A DNA stretch of 22,013 bases, taken from contig DEYX01000138.1 in NCBI GenBank assembly GCA_002365025.1, positions 1-22,013 of the forward strand, written 5' to 3'. Shown here piece after piece: positions 1 through 7,327 of the stretch. The notes beneath the pieces are model-generated. The model did not search any database. It had not been told where the DNA came from and saw nothing but the letters and a program-made list of their open reading frames with translations. The DNA comes from Hungatella sp. UBA3147 (GTDB lineage: Bacteria > Bacillota > Clostridia > Lachnospirales > Lachnospiraceae). Position 1 is the stretch's first letter; each line of letters starts with the position of its first letter. The translations under genes and the position numbers were made by a program.

Positions 1-61
1 TAGATTTTTATCATTTGCTTTTTTCATAAAAAGAAGTTAAAATACAGGTAAATTATATACT

Positions 62-78
62 ATTTGCACAACTTTGCA
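62..78. promoter_or_regulatory. Putative AraC-type operator: paired TTTGCA motifs
   Basis: TTTGCA occurs at 63-68 and again at 73-78, one helical turn apart in the same orientation, about 50 bp before the first AraC gene. The same core occurs twice in the region before the paralogous AraC gene at the other end of the window. An AT-rich stretch with a TATACT (56-61) and, on the other strand, a TATAAT (57-52) lies next to it, so the site may control this gene, a divergent gene beyond the left edge, or both. Operator function is inferred from the shared motif and the paralogous regulators. Confidence 0.35.
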
Positions 79-124
79 TTTGTAAAGGCAAAAGCATTTA
101 GTCTATGAATCCAGGGGGAAAAGT

Positions 125-1033
125 ATGAAATATAAGTATACGGAATTAACAGAAGAGGTGACCATACACCGGATCATCAGCATCCATTATTTTGAATATA
201 TGAGCGACTTCACGTTCGCGGGGGAATCTCATAACTTTTGGGAACTGCTTTGTGTTGATAAGGGAGAAGTGGATGTGGTGGCTGATCATGAACGGATGAC
301 GCTTCAAAAAGGAGAGGTCATTTTCCATCAGCCAAATGAATTCCACAGGGTTCTGGCCAATGGGGTCATTGCTCCCAACCTTGTGGTCATTGGATTTGAC
401 TGCCAATCGCCTCATATGGCCATTTTTAAGGAGCAGATACTAAAGGTTGGGCAAGAGGAGCAGGAGCTTCTGGCACGTATCATTGCAGAAGCACGATTGT
501 GCTTTGAAGGAAGGCTTGACGATCCTTATCAGGAAGTGCTGGTACGAAAGAACCACGGGCCCTTTGCGGCAGAGCAGATGATAAAGATTTATCTGGAGCA
601 GTTCCTCATCCAAATGTACCGCCATTCCTTTTCAGCCAGACAGGCTCCCGCCCTCCTTAAGGAAACCCCTTCTGCAGAAGACATCTATGAAACCATCCTT
701 TGTTATTTTGAAAAGAACATCTGCAGCCAGCTGACCATTGTTCAGATCAGCCGGGATAATTTAATCAGCACTTCCCAGTTAAAAAAGCTTTTCTCAGAAA
801 AGGGGAACACCGGCGTCATTGAATATTTTAACAGTATGAAAATCGATGCGGCCAAGCAGCTCATCCGGAACCGGCAGCTTAATTTTACCCAGATCGCCAA
901 TCAGCTAGGATATACCTCGGTACACTATTTTTCCAGGCAATTCAAGCATTTGACCGGAATGAACCCTTCGGAGTATGCCACCTCCATAAAAAAGCTGTCT
1001 GAGAAAAATATGCTGCGTGAAACAAGCCATTAA
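125..1033 (+). CDS. AraC-family transcriptional regulator with N-terminal cupin-like domain
   Basis: This is a 302-residue DNA-binding regulator. The first ~150 residues look like the AraC-type cupin sensor domain, with a histidine-rich strand around FHQPNEFH near residues 67-74. The last ~100 residues carry the two helix-turn-helix motifs of the AraC/XylS family, ending with the typical second-HTH signature (QIANQLGYTSVHYFSRQFK, then LTGMNPSEYA). The start is supported by a G-rich ribosome binding site (AGGGGGAA) 5 bases before the ATG. It has the same length as the AraC protein at 21077-21985, and the C-terminal DNA-binding halves are nearly the same apart from scattered substitutions, so the two are paralogues. 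Its targets cannot be seen. By analogy with the paralogue they may be sugar genes transcribed away from it, beyond the left edge. The ligand is unknown. Confidence 0.93.
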   Translation: MKYKYTELTEEVTIHRIISIHYFEYMSDFTFAGESHNFWELLCVDKGEVDVVADHERMTLQKGEVIFHQPNEFHRVLANGVIAPNLVVIGFDCQSPHMAIFKEQILKVGQEEQELLARIIAEARLCFEGRLDDPYQEVLVRKNHGPFAAEQMIKIYLEQFLIQMYRHSFSARQAPALLKETPSAEDIYETILCYFEKNICSQLTIVQISRDNLISTSQLKKLFSEKGNTGVIEYFNSMKIDAAKQLIRNRQLNFTQIANQLGYTSVHYFSRQFKHLTGMNPSEYATSIKKLSEKNMLRETSH

Positions 1034-1056
1034 ACCTATACCTGTATTCTTTGAGG

Positions 1057-1107
1057 ACATTACCGGCCAGTTTGTCTTATTGCGGCGGTATGTGTCATAG
1101 TTTTTTT
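1057..1107 (+). terminator. Possible intrinsic terminator after the first AraC gene
   Basis: An imperfect inverted repeat (ACATTACCGGCC at 1057-1068 against GGCGGTATGT at 1084-1093, with two bulges) is followed a few bases later by seven T residues at 1101-1107. The stem is bulged and the T run is offset by about 7 bases, so this is a weak call. Confidence 0.35.
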
Positions 1108-1188
1108 CTATAGGTATCTATAAATATTTTATATTACGTATTAACCTCATTCCTGTGTTATTATTTGTTGTAAAATAAATGGAAGGTA

Positions 1189-1255
1189 CTTTGCTGCAAA
1201 GACAGAGGCCGGACCTAAACCCGGTCTTTTAAACATGGCTCAGGCAGCAAGGCGG
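1189..1255 (+). promoter_or_regulatory. Predicted structured mRNA leader that partly covers the metF ribosome binding site
   Basis: CTTTGCTGC (1189-1197) pairs with GCAGCAAGG (1244-1252) over nine positions with one wobble. Inside it a second hairpin pairs 1207-1212 with 1221-1226 around an eight-base loop. The likely metF ribosome binding site, AAGGCGG (1249-1255), starts inside the closing stem, so the fold would limit translation initiation. This matches the layout of a translational riboswitch or protein-binding leader, but it does not fit any riboswitch consensus I can recall with confidence. Pairing was done by eye and no energy was computed. Confidence 0.4.
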
Positions 1256-1262
1256 TTAAAAA

Positions 1263-2126
1263 ATGAAACTATCTAATATCTTAAAAAATAAGGCGACGTT
1301 ATCTTTTGAGGTCTTTCCACCCAAAAGAACCGATTCTATCCGGACAATTTACAATACGCTTAATGCTTTGCATGAACTGAATCCAGACTTTATCAGCGTA
1401 ACCTATGGAGCAGGTGGCAATGGCAACGGTCAAACAACCTGTGAAATTGCATCCACAATTAAGAATCAATACAATATAGAAAGTTTAGCCCATTTAACTT
1501 GTGCCGGCCTTACGAAAGAAGATTTGCTTTCTCAGTTGGAGATTTTTAAGCAAAACGGAATCGAAAACATCCTTGCACTCCGTGGAGATATTCCGGATCC
1601 CAATCAGCCCGGAGGTGACTTTTCCTATGCCAGCGATATGATTACGTTTATTAAGGAGAATGGAGATTTTGACATAACAGCGGCTTGCTATCCTGAAGGG
1701 CATACGGAATCAAAGGATCTCATTGAAGACATTCATAATTTAAAGAGAAAAGTGGATTCTGGAGCGGATCAGTTAATTACACAGCTTTTCTTTCATAATG
1801 ACTATCTTTATCGATTTCAGGAACGTTGTTCCCTTGCGGGGATCCATGTTCCGATTGAAGCAGGCATTATGCCGGTAATCAATAAGAAGCAGATCGAACG
1901 CATGGTATCACTCTGCCATGTGGAACTACCCTCGAAATTCATTGCGATGATGAACCGGTACGAAAATAATCCGGATGCAATGCGTGATGCAGGCATTGCT
2001 TATGCAATTGATCAAATTGTTGATCTTGTTGTGCACGGCGTCAATGGCATTCATCTTTATACAATGAACAATCCATACATAGCAAAAAAAATACATGAAG
2101 CGGTTCATCAGTTAATTCGGGAGTAA
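1263..2126 (+). CDS. metF: Methylenetetrahydrofolate reductase (MetF family)
   Basis: This enzyme reduces 5,10-methylene-THF to 5-methyl-THF using FAD, feeding methionine synthesis or methyl-group metabolism. At 287 residues it is the usual length for bacterial MetF. Family signatures appear in order: FEVFPPK near residue 16 with the catalytic-type Glu, SVTYGAGG near 45, ALRGDIP near 107 with the flavin-binding Asp, CYPEGH near 143, QLFFHNDYLYRF near 174, and GIMPV near 202. The ATG lies 7 bases after an AAGGCGG site that falls within a predicted stem. The gene stands alone, converging on the glycine cleavage operon, whose products (methylene-THF from GCS, interconverted by GlyA) are its substrate. 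It could also serve a Wood-Ljungdahl-type methyl branch, but no partner gene for that is in view. Confidence 0.92.
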   Translation: MKLSNILKNKATLSFEVFPPKRTDSIRTIYNTLNALHELNPDFISVTYGAGGNGNGQTTCEIASTIKNQYNIESLAHLTCAGLTKEDLLSQLEIFKQNGIENILALRGDIPDPNQPGGDFSYASDMITFIKENGDFDITAACYPEGHTESKDLIEDIHNLKRKVDSGADQLITQLFFHNDYLYRFQERCSLAGIHVPIEAGIMPVINKKQIERMVSLCHVELPSKFIAMMNRYENNPDAMRDAGIAYAIDQIVDLVVHGVNGIHLYTMNNPYIAKKIHEAVHQLIRE

Positions 2127-2130
2127 TAAA

Positions 2131-2178
2131 GGGACTGTTGCTCCGGTAGATTGAATAATCTACCGGAGCAACAGCCCC
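2131..2178. terminator. Long perfect hairpin between convergent metF and lipA operons
   Basis: An 18-bp perfect stem (2135-2152 with 2157-2174) closes a GAAT loop and is extended by GGG/CCCC at the base. It begins 4 bases after the metF stop codon. T-rich sequence follows on both sides (CCTTCCTTT on the + strand, TCCCTTTATT on the - strand), though neither is a strong T run. It most likely acts as a bidirectional terminator or mRNA 3'-end stabiliser for both converging transcripts. Confidence 0.75.
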
Positions 2179-2299
2179 TTCCTTTCGAAATGGTGAAGTA
2201 TATTATACTAAATACAGTTAGCAATAGATATGATGCCTTTTTCAGTAATAACAAAATCCATGATCTGATCGTGCTGATCAACTGGTATCTATGAGGACT

Positions 2300-3175
2300 T
2301 TATATTTGAATGAGCGACTGTTTTAATTTTAAATAATCCTCCTGTGCATGGTAAGAACTCCGCACCAGCGGTCCGCTCGCCACACAGGAGATTCCGGTCT
2401 GGTATGCGTTTTCACGATAACGGTCAAAAACATCCGGATGAACGTATTTCTTTACTTGGTAATGGTTTCGGGATGGCTGAAGATACTGTCCGATCGTCAC
2501 CATATCACAGCCTGCCTGGTGCAGTGTTTCCAACAGTTTAAAAACTTGCTCGTCCGTCTCTCCCAATCCTACCATAAACCCTGATTTCGTACAGATGGCT
2601 TTGTCCATTTTTTTTGCACGGCTCAGTAATTCTACCGATCGTTCGAATATGGCTTTTGGTCGTACCTTTTCATAAAGCTCCGGAACCGTCTCCACATTGT
2701 GATTTAAAATATCTGGTTTCTCCGCCATAACCGTTTTAAGGGCTGCTTCCTCCCCATTAAAATCAGGAATTAAAACTTCAATTGTAGCCTGCGGCACTTC
2801 TCTGCGCACTGCCCGGATCGTCCTGGCAAAATGTTCTGCACCTCCATCCGGAAGATCATCTCTGGTAACAGAAGTAATTACCACATGGGTTAGTTCCATT
2901 TCGCGGGCTGCCTCTGCTACATGATCCGGTTCATTTTCATCAGTTGGCTCCGGATTGCCTTTTGCTACCTGGCAAAACGTGCAGTTACGGGTACAGTATT
3001 TTCCCAGAAGCATGAAAGTTGCGGTTCCACTTTGGAAGCATTCACCCTGATTTGGGCATCCAGCTTCAGAACAGACACTGTTTAACTGATGGCTCTTAAG
3101 GATCCTGCTGACCTTGCCGCACTGTCCTCTTCCCTTTTCCACTTTTAACCACTCCGGTTTTCTAAGATATTCCAT
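2300..3175 (-). CDS. lipA: Lipoyl synthase
   Basis: This radical-SAM enzyme inserts two sulfurs into octanoyl groups on lipoyl domains, here expected to be GcvH. Numbering from the upstream ATG at 3193, the auxiliary 4Fe-4S cysteines are C41, C46 and C52 (CSEAGCPNQGEC) and the radical-SAM cysteines are C67, C71 and C74 (CTRNCTFC). The late RSSYHA segment supplies the cluster-binding serine. I chose the ATG at 3175 (MEYLRKPEWLK, 291 aa) because AGAGGA lies 9 bases before it; the in-frame ATG at 3193 has only a weak site and would add six residues. It is the last gene of the glycine operon, 57 bases after lplA (39 if the 3193 start is used). Because lplA is present and no lipB is seen, octanoyl transfer in this organism must come from LplA or from a gene elsewhere. 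Confidence 0.95.
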   Translation of the reverse strand: MEYLRKPEWLKVEKGRGQCGKVSRILKSHQLNSVCSEAGCPNQGECFQSGTATFMLLGKYCTRNCTFCQVAKGNPEPTDENEPDHVAEAAREMELTHVVITSVTRDDLPDGGAEHFARTIRAVRREVPQATIEVLIPDFNGEEAALKTVMAEKPDILNHNVETVPELYEKVRPKAIFERSVELLSRAKKMDKAICTKSGFMVGLGETDEQVFKLLETLHQAGCDMVTIGQYLQPSRNHYQVKKYVHPDVFDRYRENAYQTGISCVASGPLVRSSYHAQEDYLKLKQSLIQI

Positions 3176-3232
3176 GCTACTTGTTCCTCTCATCTCATAC
3201 TGCCCATTTTTCCGGGCGTTAAGGTTTCCTTT

Positions 3233-4219
3233 CTAAATTGATATAAAGGCTGTTGTCAGTTCATCATTTCCTATTGCTCCAAAATAAGTTCCGGCTGCAA
3301 ACTCTGCCAGTGCATTCCGGATTGCTTCTTTTTCATAGAAAACTCCGCTTAAATGCTGCTCCACTTCACGAATATCTCCATCGCCAAAGAAATCCCCATA
3401 GATCCTGGCTTCGGATATTTTCCCCTTTTCAATATTTAGAAACACCTCAACTATACCTCCAGTCAGCTTTGTTTCTCTTCTTATATCAAAGGAAGGATTG
3501 CTGCCATAGATCCATTCTTTTGTTGCATGGCCTTCCAACGCACGCTGCCTGACTTCCTGCCACTGGTTAAGTGTTAAGCGAAAAAAATCTGCCCCCGGTG
3601 TTTCTTCCATTACCATATAAAACATCTTTTTGCGAAATTCCTCAATATCCATCTTAACTGTAAGATAATTACTGAGATTAGTAACCCGGCTTTTTACTGA
3701 TGATACCCCTTTGCTTCTCAGTTTGATTTCCCTGACATTCAAGGCTTTTTCCAATTCCTCTGTATTTGCTTCATACATAAGAGTTCCATGATGCAGCAAT
3801 TTATCCTTGTAACGGCACTGGGCATTGCCGGAGAACTTTTTTCCATCAATCGTCAGATCATTTCTGCCTGAAAATTCTGCTGGAATTCCCATTCTGTGCA
3901 GTGCATGAAGCACTGGCTTTGTAAACATGAGAAAATCCGAAAAATCTTTCCTGCCATTACAGCTGATAAACGTAAACATCACATTTCCTTCATCTGTAAA
4001 TACGGTTCCACCTCCGGTAATTCTCCTGACAATTTTAATGCCATTTTCCATTACATAAGGCATGTTGATTTCACTATAAGCATTCTGGTTTTTCCCCAGC
4101 AGAATTGATTTCTCATTTCTCCACAGCATAAAACAGTCCTGATCCACATGATCCATCAGCCATTCTTCCAGGGCATGATTCTGATACGGATCCCGGTTAT
4201 TATTTTCTACAAACAGCAT
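3233..4219 (-). CDS. lplA: Lipoate-protein ligase
   Basis: This enzyme activates free lipoate (or octanoate) with ATP and attaches it to the lysine of lipoyl domains, here most likely GcvH. Signatures numbered from the ATG at 4219: the nucleotide/lipoyl loop RRITGGGTVFTD at 65-76, DGKKFSGNAQ at 125-134 with the catalytic lysine, and HHGTLM at 143-148. At 328 residues it is the length of a two-domain LplA with the accessory C-terminal domain. An in-frame GTG at 4234 would add five residues but has a ribosome binding site too close to it, so I preferred the ATG; this start is uncertain. It sits between glyA and lipA, giving the operon both salvage and de novo lipoylation. Confidence 0.92.
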   Translation of the reverse strand: MLFVENNNRDPYQNHALEEWLMDHVDQDCFMLWRNEKSILLGKNQNAYSEINMPYVMENGIKIVRRITGGGTVFTDEGNVMFTFISCNGRKDFSDFLMFTKPVLHALHRMGIPAEFSGRNDLTIDGKKFSGNAQCRYKDKLLHHGTLMYEANTEELEKALNVREIKLRSKGVSSVKSRVTNLSNYLTVKMDIEEFRKKMFYMVMEETPGADFFRLTLNQWQEVRQRALEGHATKEWIYGSNPSFDIRRETKLTGGIVEVFLNIEKGKISEARIYGDFFGDGDIREVEQHLSGVFYEKEAIRNALAEFAAGTYFGAIGNDELTTAFISI

Positions 4220-4338
4220 ATGCCTCGCTCTCACCCCTTTATCAAACGGTTTATAGGAATACAGGCGCCAGTCAGCTGACGCTTTTTCCTTAATCTGTTT
4301 CTGTATTATCTGCGTTTACAACTTATATGTATTTATCA

Positions 4339-5589
4339 TCAGGATTCATACAGCGGAAACTTATTGCAAATTCCTTCTACTCCGCGCTTGATTTCTTCCT
4401 GTTTTGTTTCAAATTCTGTTGCTGTCATCTTGATCAGCCTGGCAATTGCCTCCATCTCCGGCTCTTTCATGCCTCTGGTCGTAACAGCTGGGGTACCGAT
4501 TCGGATACCACTGGTTACAAAAGGACTCTGTGGATCATTTGGGATGGTATTCTTATTGACAGTAATATATACTTCATCCAGACGCCGCTGCATTTCTTTC
4601 CCTGTCAGATTCATATTTCTTAAATCAACCAGCATCAGATGATTATCTGTTCCCTTGGTCAGCAGGTCAAATCCTTCCTTTACCAGACACTCAGCCAGAT
4701 ATGCCGCATTTTTTACAACCTGTTTCTGGTATTCTTTAAACTCCGGCTTTAATGCCTCTCCAAAGCACACCGCCTTGGCTGCAATAATGTGCATCAGCGG
4801 GCCTCCCTGAATTCCCGGGAAAATGGCTTTATTAAATTGTTTGCCAAACTCTCCATCCCTGCAAAGAATCATGCCGCCCCGCGGGCCACGCAGGGTCTTA
4901 TGCGTCGTTGTCGTAACAACGTCAGCATAAGGAATGGGACTCTGATGAAGTCCGGCCGCAACCAGACCGGCAATATGTGCCATATCAACAAACAGAAATG
5001 CCCCAACTTCTTTGGCAATATCCGCAAAGATATCAAACCGTATTTCCCTGGCATATGCCGATGCCCCGGCCACAATCATCTTTGGCTGATTCTCTCTTGC
5101 CAGCTCCCTCAGCGTATCGTAATTAATGGTCTGAGTATCCTCATCGACGCTGTAAGGCGCAAAATTATAGTACTTTCCGGATATGTTCACAGGACTTCCA
5201 TGGGTTAAATGTCCGCCGTGGTTTAAGTTCATTCCCAGTACGGTATCACCGGGATTCAACAGTGCAAAATAAACCGCCGTATTGGCCTGAGCTCCTGAAT
5301 GGGGCTGGACATTGGCGTATTCCGCTCCAAACAGTTCACATGCCCGTTTAATGGCTATCTCCTCTACCACATCCACACATTCGCAGCCGCCGTAATAGCG
5401 TTTCGATGGATATCCTTCCGCGTATTTATTGGTCAGAACATTGGCCATTGAGACCAGTACCTGCTCCGATACGATATTTTCTGAAGCAATCAGCTCTAAG
5501 TTCCGGCGTTGGCGGCCGCATTCTGCTTCAACAGCTTTTCCCACCTCCTGATCATACTGGGTAAGATACTTCATAATTTCGTTCACCAT
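4339..5589 (-). CDS. glyA: Serine hydroxymethyltransferase
   Basis: This PLP enzyme interconverts serine plus THF with glycine plus 5,10-methylene-THF in the cytoplasm. It has 416 residues, the standard bacterial length. It shows LELIASEN at 31-38, the KYAEGYPSKRYYGG motif at 55-68, VDMAHIAG at 201-208 and the PLP-lysine segment TTTTHKTLRGPRGG with K231. A GGAGGA site lies 10 bases before the ATG, and the gene starts 19 bases after the lpdA stop. In this operon it can use the methylene-THF made by glycine cleavage to turn a second glycine into serine. With the neighbouring serine dehydratase broken, the onward route from serine to pyruvate is not supplied by this locus. Confidence 0.97.
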   Translation of the reverse strand: MVNEIMKYLTQYDQEVGKAVEAECGRQRRNLELIASENIVSEQVLVSMANVLTNKYAEGYPSKRYYGGCECVDVVEEIAIKRACELFGAEYANVQPHSGAQANTAVYFALLNPGDTVLGMNLNHGGHLTHGSPVNISGKYYNFAPYSVDEDTQTINYDTLRELARENQPKMIVAGASAYAREIRFDIFADIAKEVGAFLFVDMAHIAGLVAAGLHQSPIPYADVVTTTTHKTLRGPRGGMILCRDGEFGKQFNKAIFPGIQGGPLMHIIAAKAVCFGEALKPEFKEYQKQVVKNAAYLAECLVKEGFDLLTKGTDNHLMLVDLRNMNLTGKEMQRRLDEVYITVNKNTIPNDPQSPFVTSGIRIGTPAVTTRGMKEPEMEAIARLIKMTATEFETKQEEIKRGVEGICNKFPLYES

Positions 5590-5608
5590 GCTTCTTGATT
5601 CCTCCTCA

Positions 5609-7012
5609 TTATTTTCGTCTGGGCGCTATATGAATGGCAATTCCTTCTGCATCCTCGATGGCTTCCGTCACACCTTCTGTAAATGTCGGGTGAGGGCGGA
5701 TCACAGATGCCAGATGAGATATGGTCAGCTTATTCACGATGGCTGTACTGAGTTCGCTGATCAGATCGGTTGCCCTTGCACACATAAGCTGGGCTCCCAG
5801 AATCCTTTCGGTCTCTGCATCAAAAACCAATTTCATAAATCCCCGATCCTGATTTTCAATGATTGATTTTCCGTTTCCTGCCATGCTGAATTTTCCGGTC
5901 TTAATCTCAATTCCCCGTTCTTTTGCTATTGCCGCATCCAAACCTACGCTTGCAATCTCCGGATCAGTATAAATGCAGGACGGCACCGTCTCCAAATCGA
6001 CAGCCTCTTTCGCGCCGCAGATATGAGCCACCGCATTACAGGCCTGGGCAGATGCCACATGAGCAAGCTGGATACCGCCCTGGATCACATCACCGATCGC
6101 ATAGATCCCGGGAATGCTGGTTTCAAAATGCTCATTTACAACAATTCCCTGCTGAGTCTGAATATTTACATCTGCAGCAAACAATCCGTTTACATTCGCC
6201 CTACGTCCTACTGATACAAGAATGGTACCGGTTTCAGCCTGCAGCTTCCTGCCCTTCTGACTGAAATGGCAGATCAGACCGGCTTCGCCCTGCTCAATCT
6301 TTTCAACCATTGCTGAAGTATACACAGTAATTCCCCGTTTCTTCATAATGATATTCAGATTCTGGGAAATTTCTTTGTCCATACCTGGAAGCAGACGGTC
6401 CATTGCTTCTATTAAAGTGACTTCACAACCTAATGCATGAAAAATAGTAGCAAATTCCACACCAATAACGCCGCCTCCTATAATCACCAGGCTCCGGTAA
6501 TCCGTTCCCTCCTGATCCAGCAGTTCATTGCTGGTAATCACGCCCGGTAAAGTGATGCCTTCAACAGGCAGTATGGCCGGCTCGGAACCGGCTGCTATCA
6601 AAATATTTCCAGCAGTCAGTTCCCCTGCTTCTGATCCCTGAACACGAACCGTATGGCTGCCGGTTACCATTGCTGTTCCGCGAATCACATCTACTTTATT
6701 GGCCTCCAGCAAAAATTCGATTCCTGACCGGAGCTTCTGCGTCACATTATTTTTTCTCTCATAAAGCTTTTTTATATCATAGGAATACTTTTCCACCGTA
6801 ATTCCCAATTCCTCACAGGTTCCCAGTTCTCTGTACAAATGGCTGGAATGCATCAGAGTCTTGGTCGGAATACAGCCGCGGTTTAAACAGGTTCCTCCTA
6901 CCTGATCCTTTTCCACCAAAGCGGTATGCAGGCCTGACTGAGCTGCCCGTATGGCTGCCACATATCCTCCGGGACCCCCGCCTATCACGACTAAATCATA
7001 TTGTTTTTGCAT
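5609..7012 (-). CDS. lpdA: Dihydrolipoamide dehydrogenase (L protein of glycine cleavage)
   Basis: This flavoprotein reoxidises dihydrolipoyl-GcvH with NAD+. From the ATG at 7012 it has 467 residues. It shows the FAD-binding GGGPGG at 11-16, the redox disulfide CLNRGC (C42 and C47), a second dinucleotide fold at GGGVIGVE, YAIGDV, and the C-terminal HPTFTEGV with the active-site His-Glu pair. I chose 7012 because GAGGAGG lies just upstream and the family start (QYDLVVIGGG) follows at once; the open frame continues further upstream only because it overlaps the serine dehydratase remnant. There is no N-terminal lipoyl domain. The start overlaps the remnant's stop, as expected if the upstream gene was once a functional, translationally coupled sdaAA. 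Confidence 0.95.
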   Translation of the reverse strand: MQKQYDLVVIGGGPGGYVAAIRAAQSGLHTALVEKDQVGGTCLNRGCIPTKTLMHSSHLYRELGTCEELGITVEKYSYDIKKLYERKNNVTQKLRSGIEFLLEANKVDVIRGTAMVTGSHTVRVQGSEAGELTAGNILIAAGSEPAILPVEGITLPGVITSNELLDQEGTDYRSLVIIGGGVIGVEFATIFHALGCEVTLIEAMDRLLPGMDKEISQNLNIIMKKRGITVYTSAMVEKIEQGEAGLICHFSQKGRKLQAETGTILVSVGRRANVNGLFAADVNIQTQQGIVVNEHFETSIPGIYAIGDVIQGGIQLAHVASAQACNAVAHICGAKEAVDLETVPSCIYTDPEIASVGLDAAIAKERGIEIKTGKFSMAGNGKSIIENQDRGFMKLVFDAETERILGAQLMCARATDLISELSTAIVNKLTISHLASVIRPHPTFTEGVTEAIEDAEGIAIHIAPRRK

Positions 7013-7321
7013 ATTCTGCCTCCTCACGCTCCATTCCGAAGATTTGTTTACTGACAGCTTTTCCGGTTCTGGTTGCAGCAATCCCTCCCAGAGCGGCTTC
7101 CCGAAGTTCTATGGGCAGGCTTTTTCCAACCTTATACATGGCTTCCACCACTTCATCCGCCGGAATTATGCATTCCATTCCTGAAAAAGCCATATCGGCA
7201 CTGATCACAGCATTGACTGCCTGGCCGTACCCGCAAGGCGGGCGGCTCCGGCAGTATGAGAGCTGGACGGTCTGATCATAACAGGACCGCTTACTTCAAA
7301 AATGCTGATATTCATAGGCAT
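6996..7321 (-). pseudogene. Serine dehydratase remnant: sdaAB start joined to sdaAA end
   Basis: Reading leftward from the ATG at 7321 (or 7315), the first ~30 codons encode NISIFEVSGPVMIRPSSSHT followed by AGAARLA. This is the N-terminus of the beta subunit of iron-sulfur L-serine dehydratase, where the family normally has GPSSSHT (here Arg replaces that Gly). The frame then hits a TGA at 7207-7205. From about 7232 a different frame takes over and encodes GQAVNAVISADMAFSG, then a segment including PADEVVEAMYKVGKSLP and LGGIAATRTGKAVSKQIFG, which matches the C-terminus of the alpha subunit, ending at 6996. The middle of both subunits, including the cluster cysteines, is missing. A single internal deletion of a former sdaAB-sdaAA pair explains this. 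The remnant still has a ribosome-binding-like AGGGGA after the gcvPB stop, so a short peptide may be made. Confidence 0.85.
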
Positions 7322-7327
7322 TGTCCC

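Noticed and set aside
1189..1262. c-di-GMP-I (GEMM) riboswitch before metF
   Set aside because: The GCAAAG and CCTAAA tracts and the GGCAGC...GGTT end recall the 3' half of GEMM, but the 5' half (GGCAAACC and a GAAA tetraloop hairpin) is absent.
2131..2178. MITE or mobile repeat
   Set aside because: A perfect hairpin directly after a stop codon between convergent genes is better explained as a bidirectional terminator, and no second copy is seen in the window.
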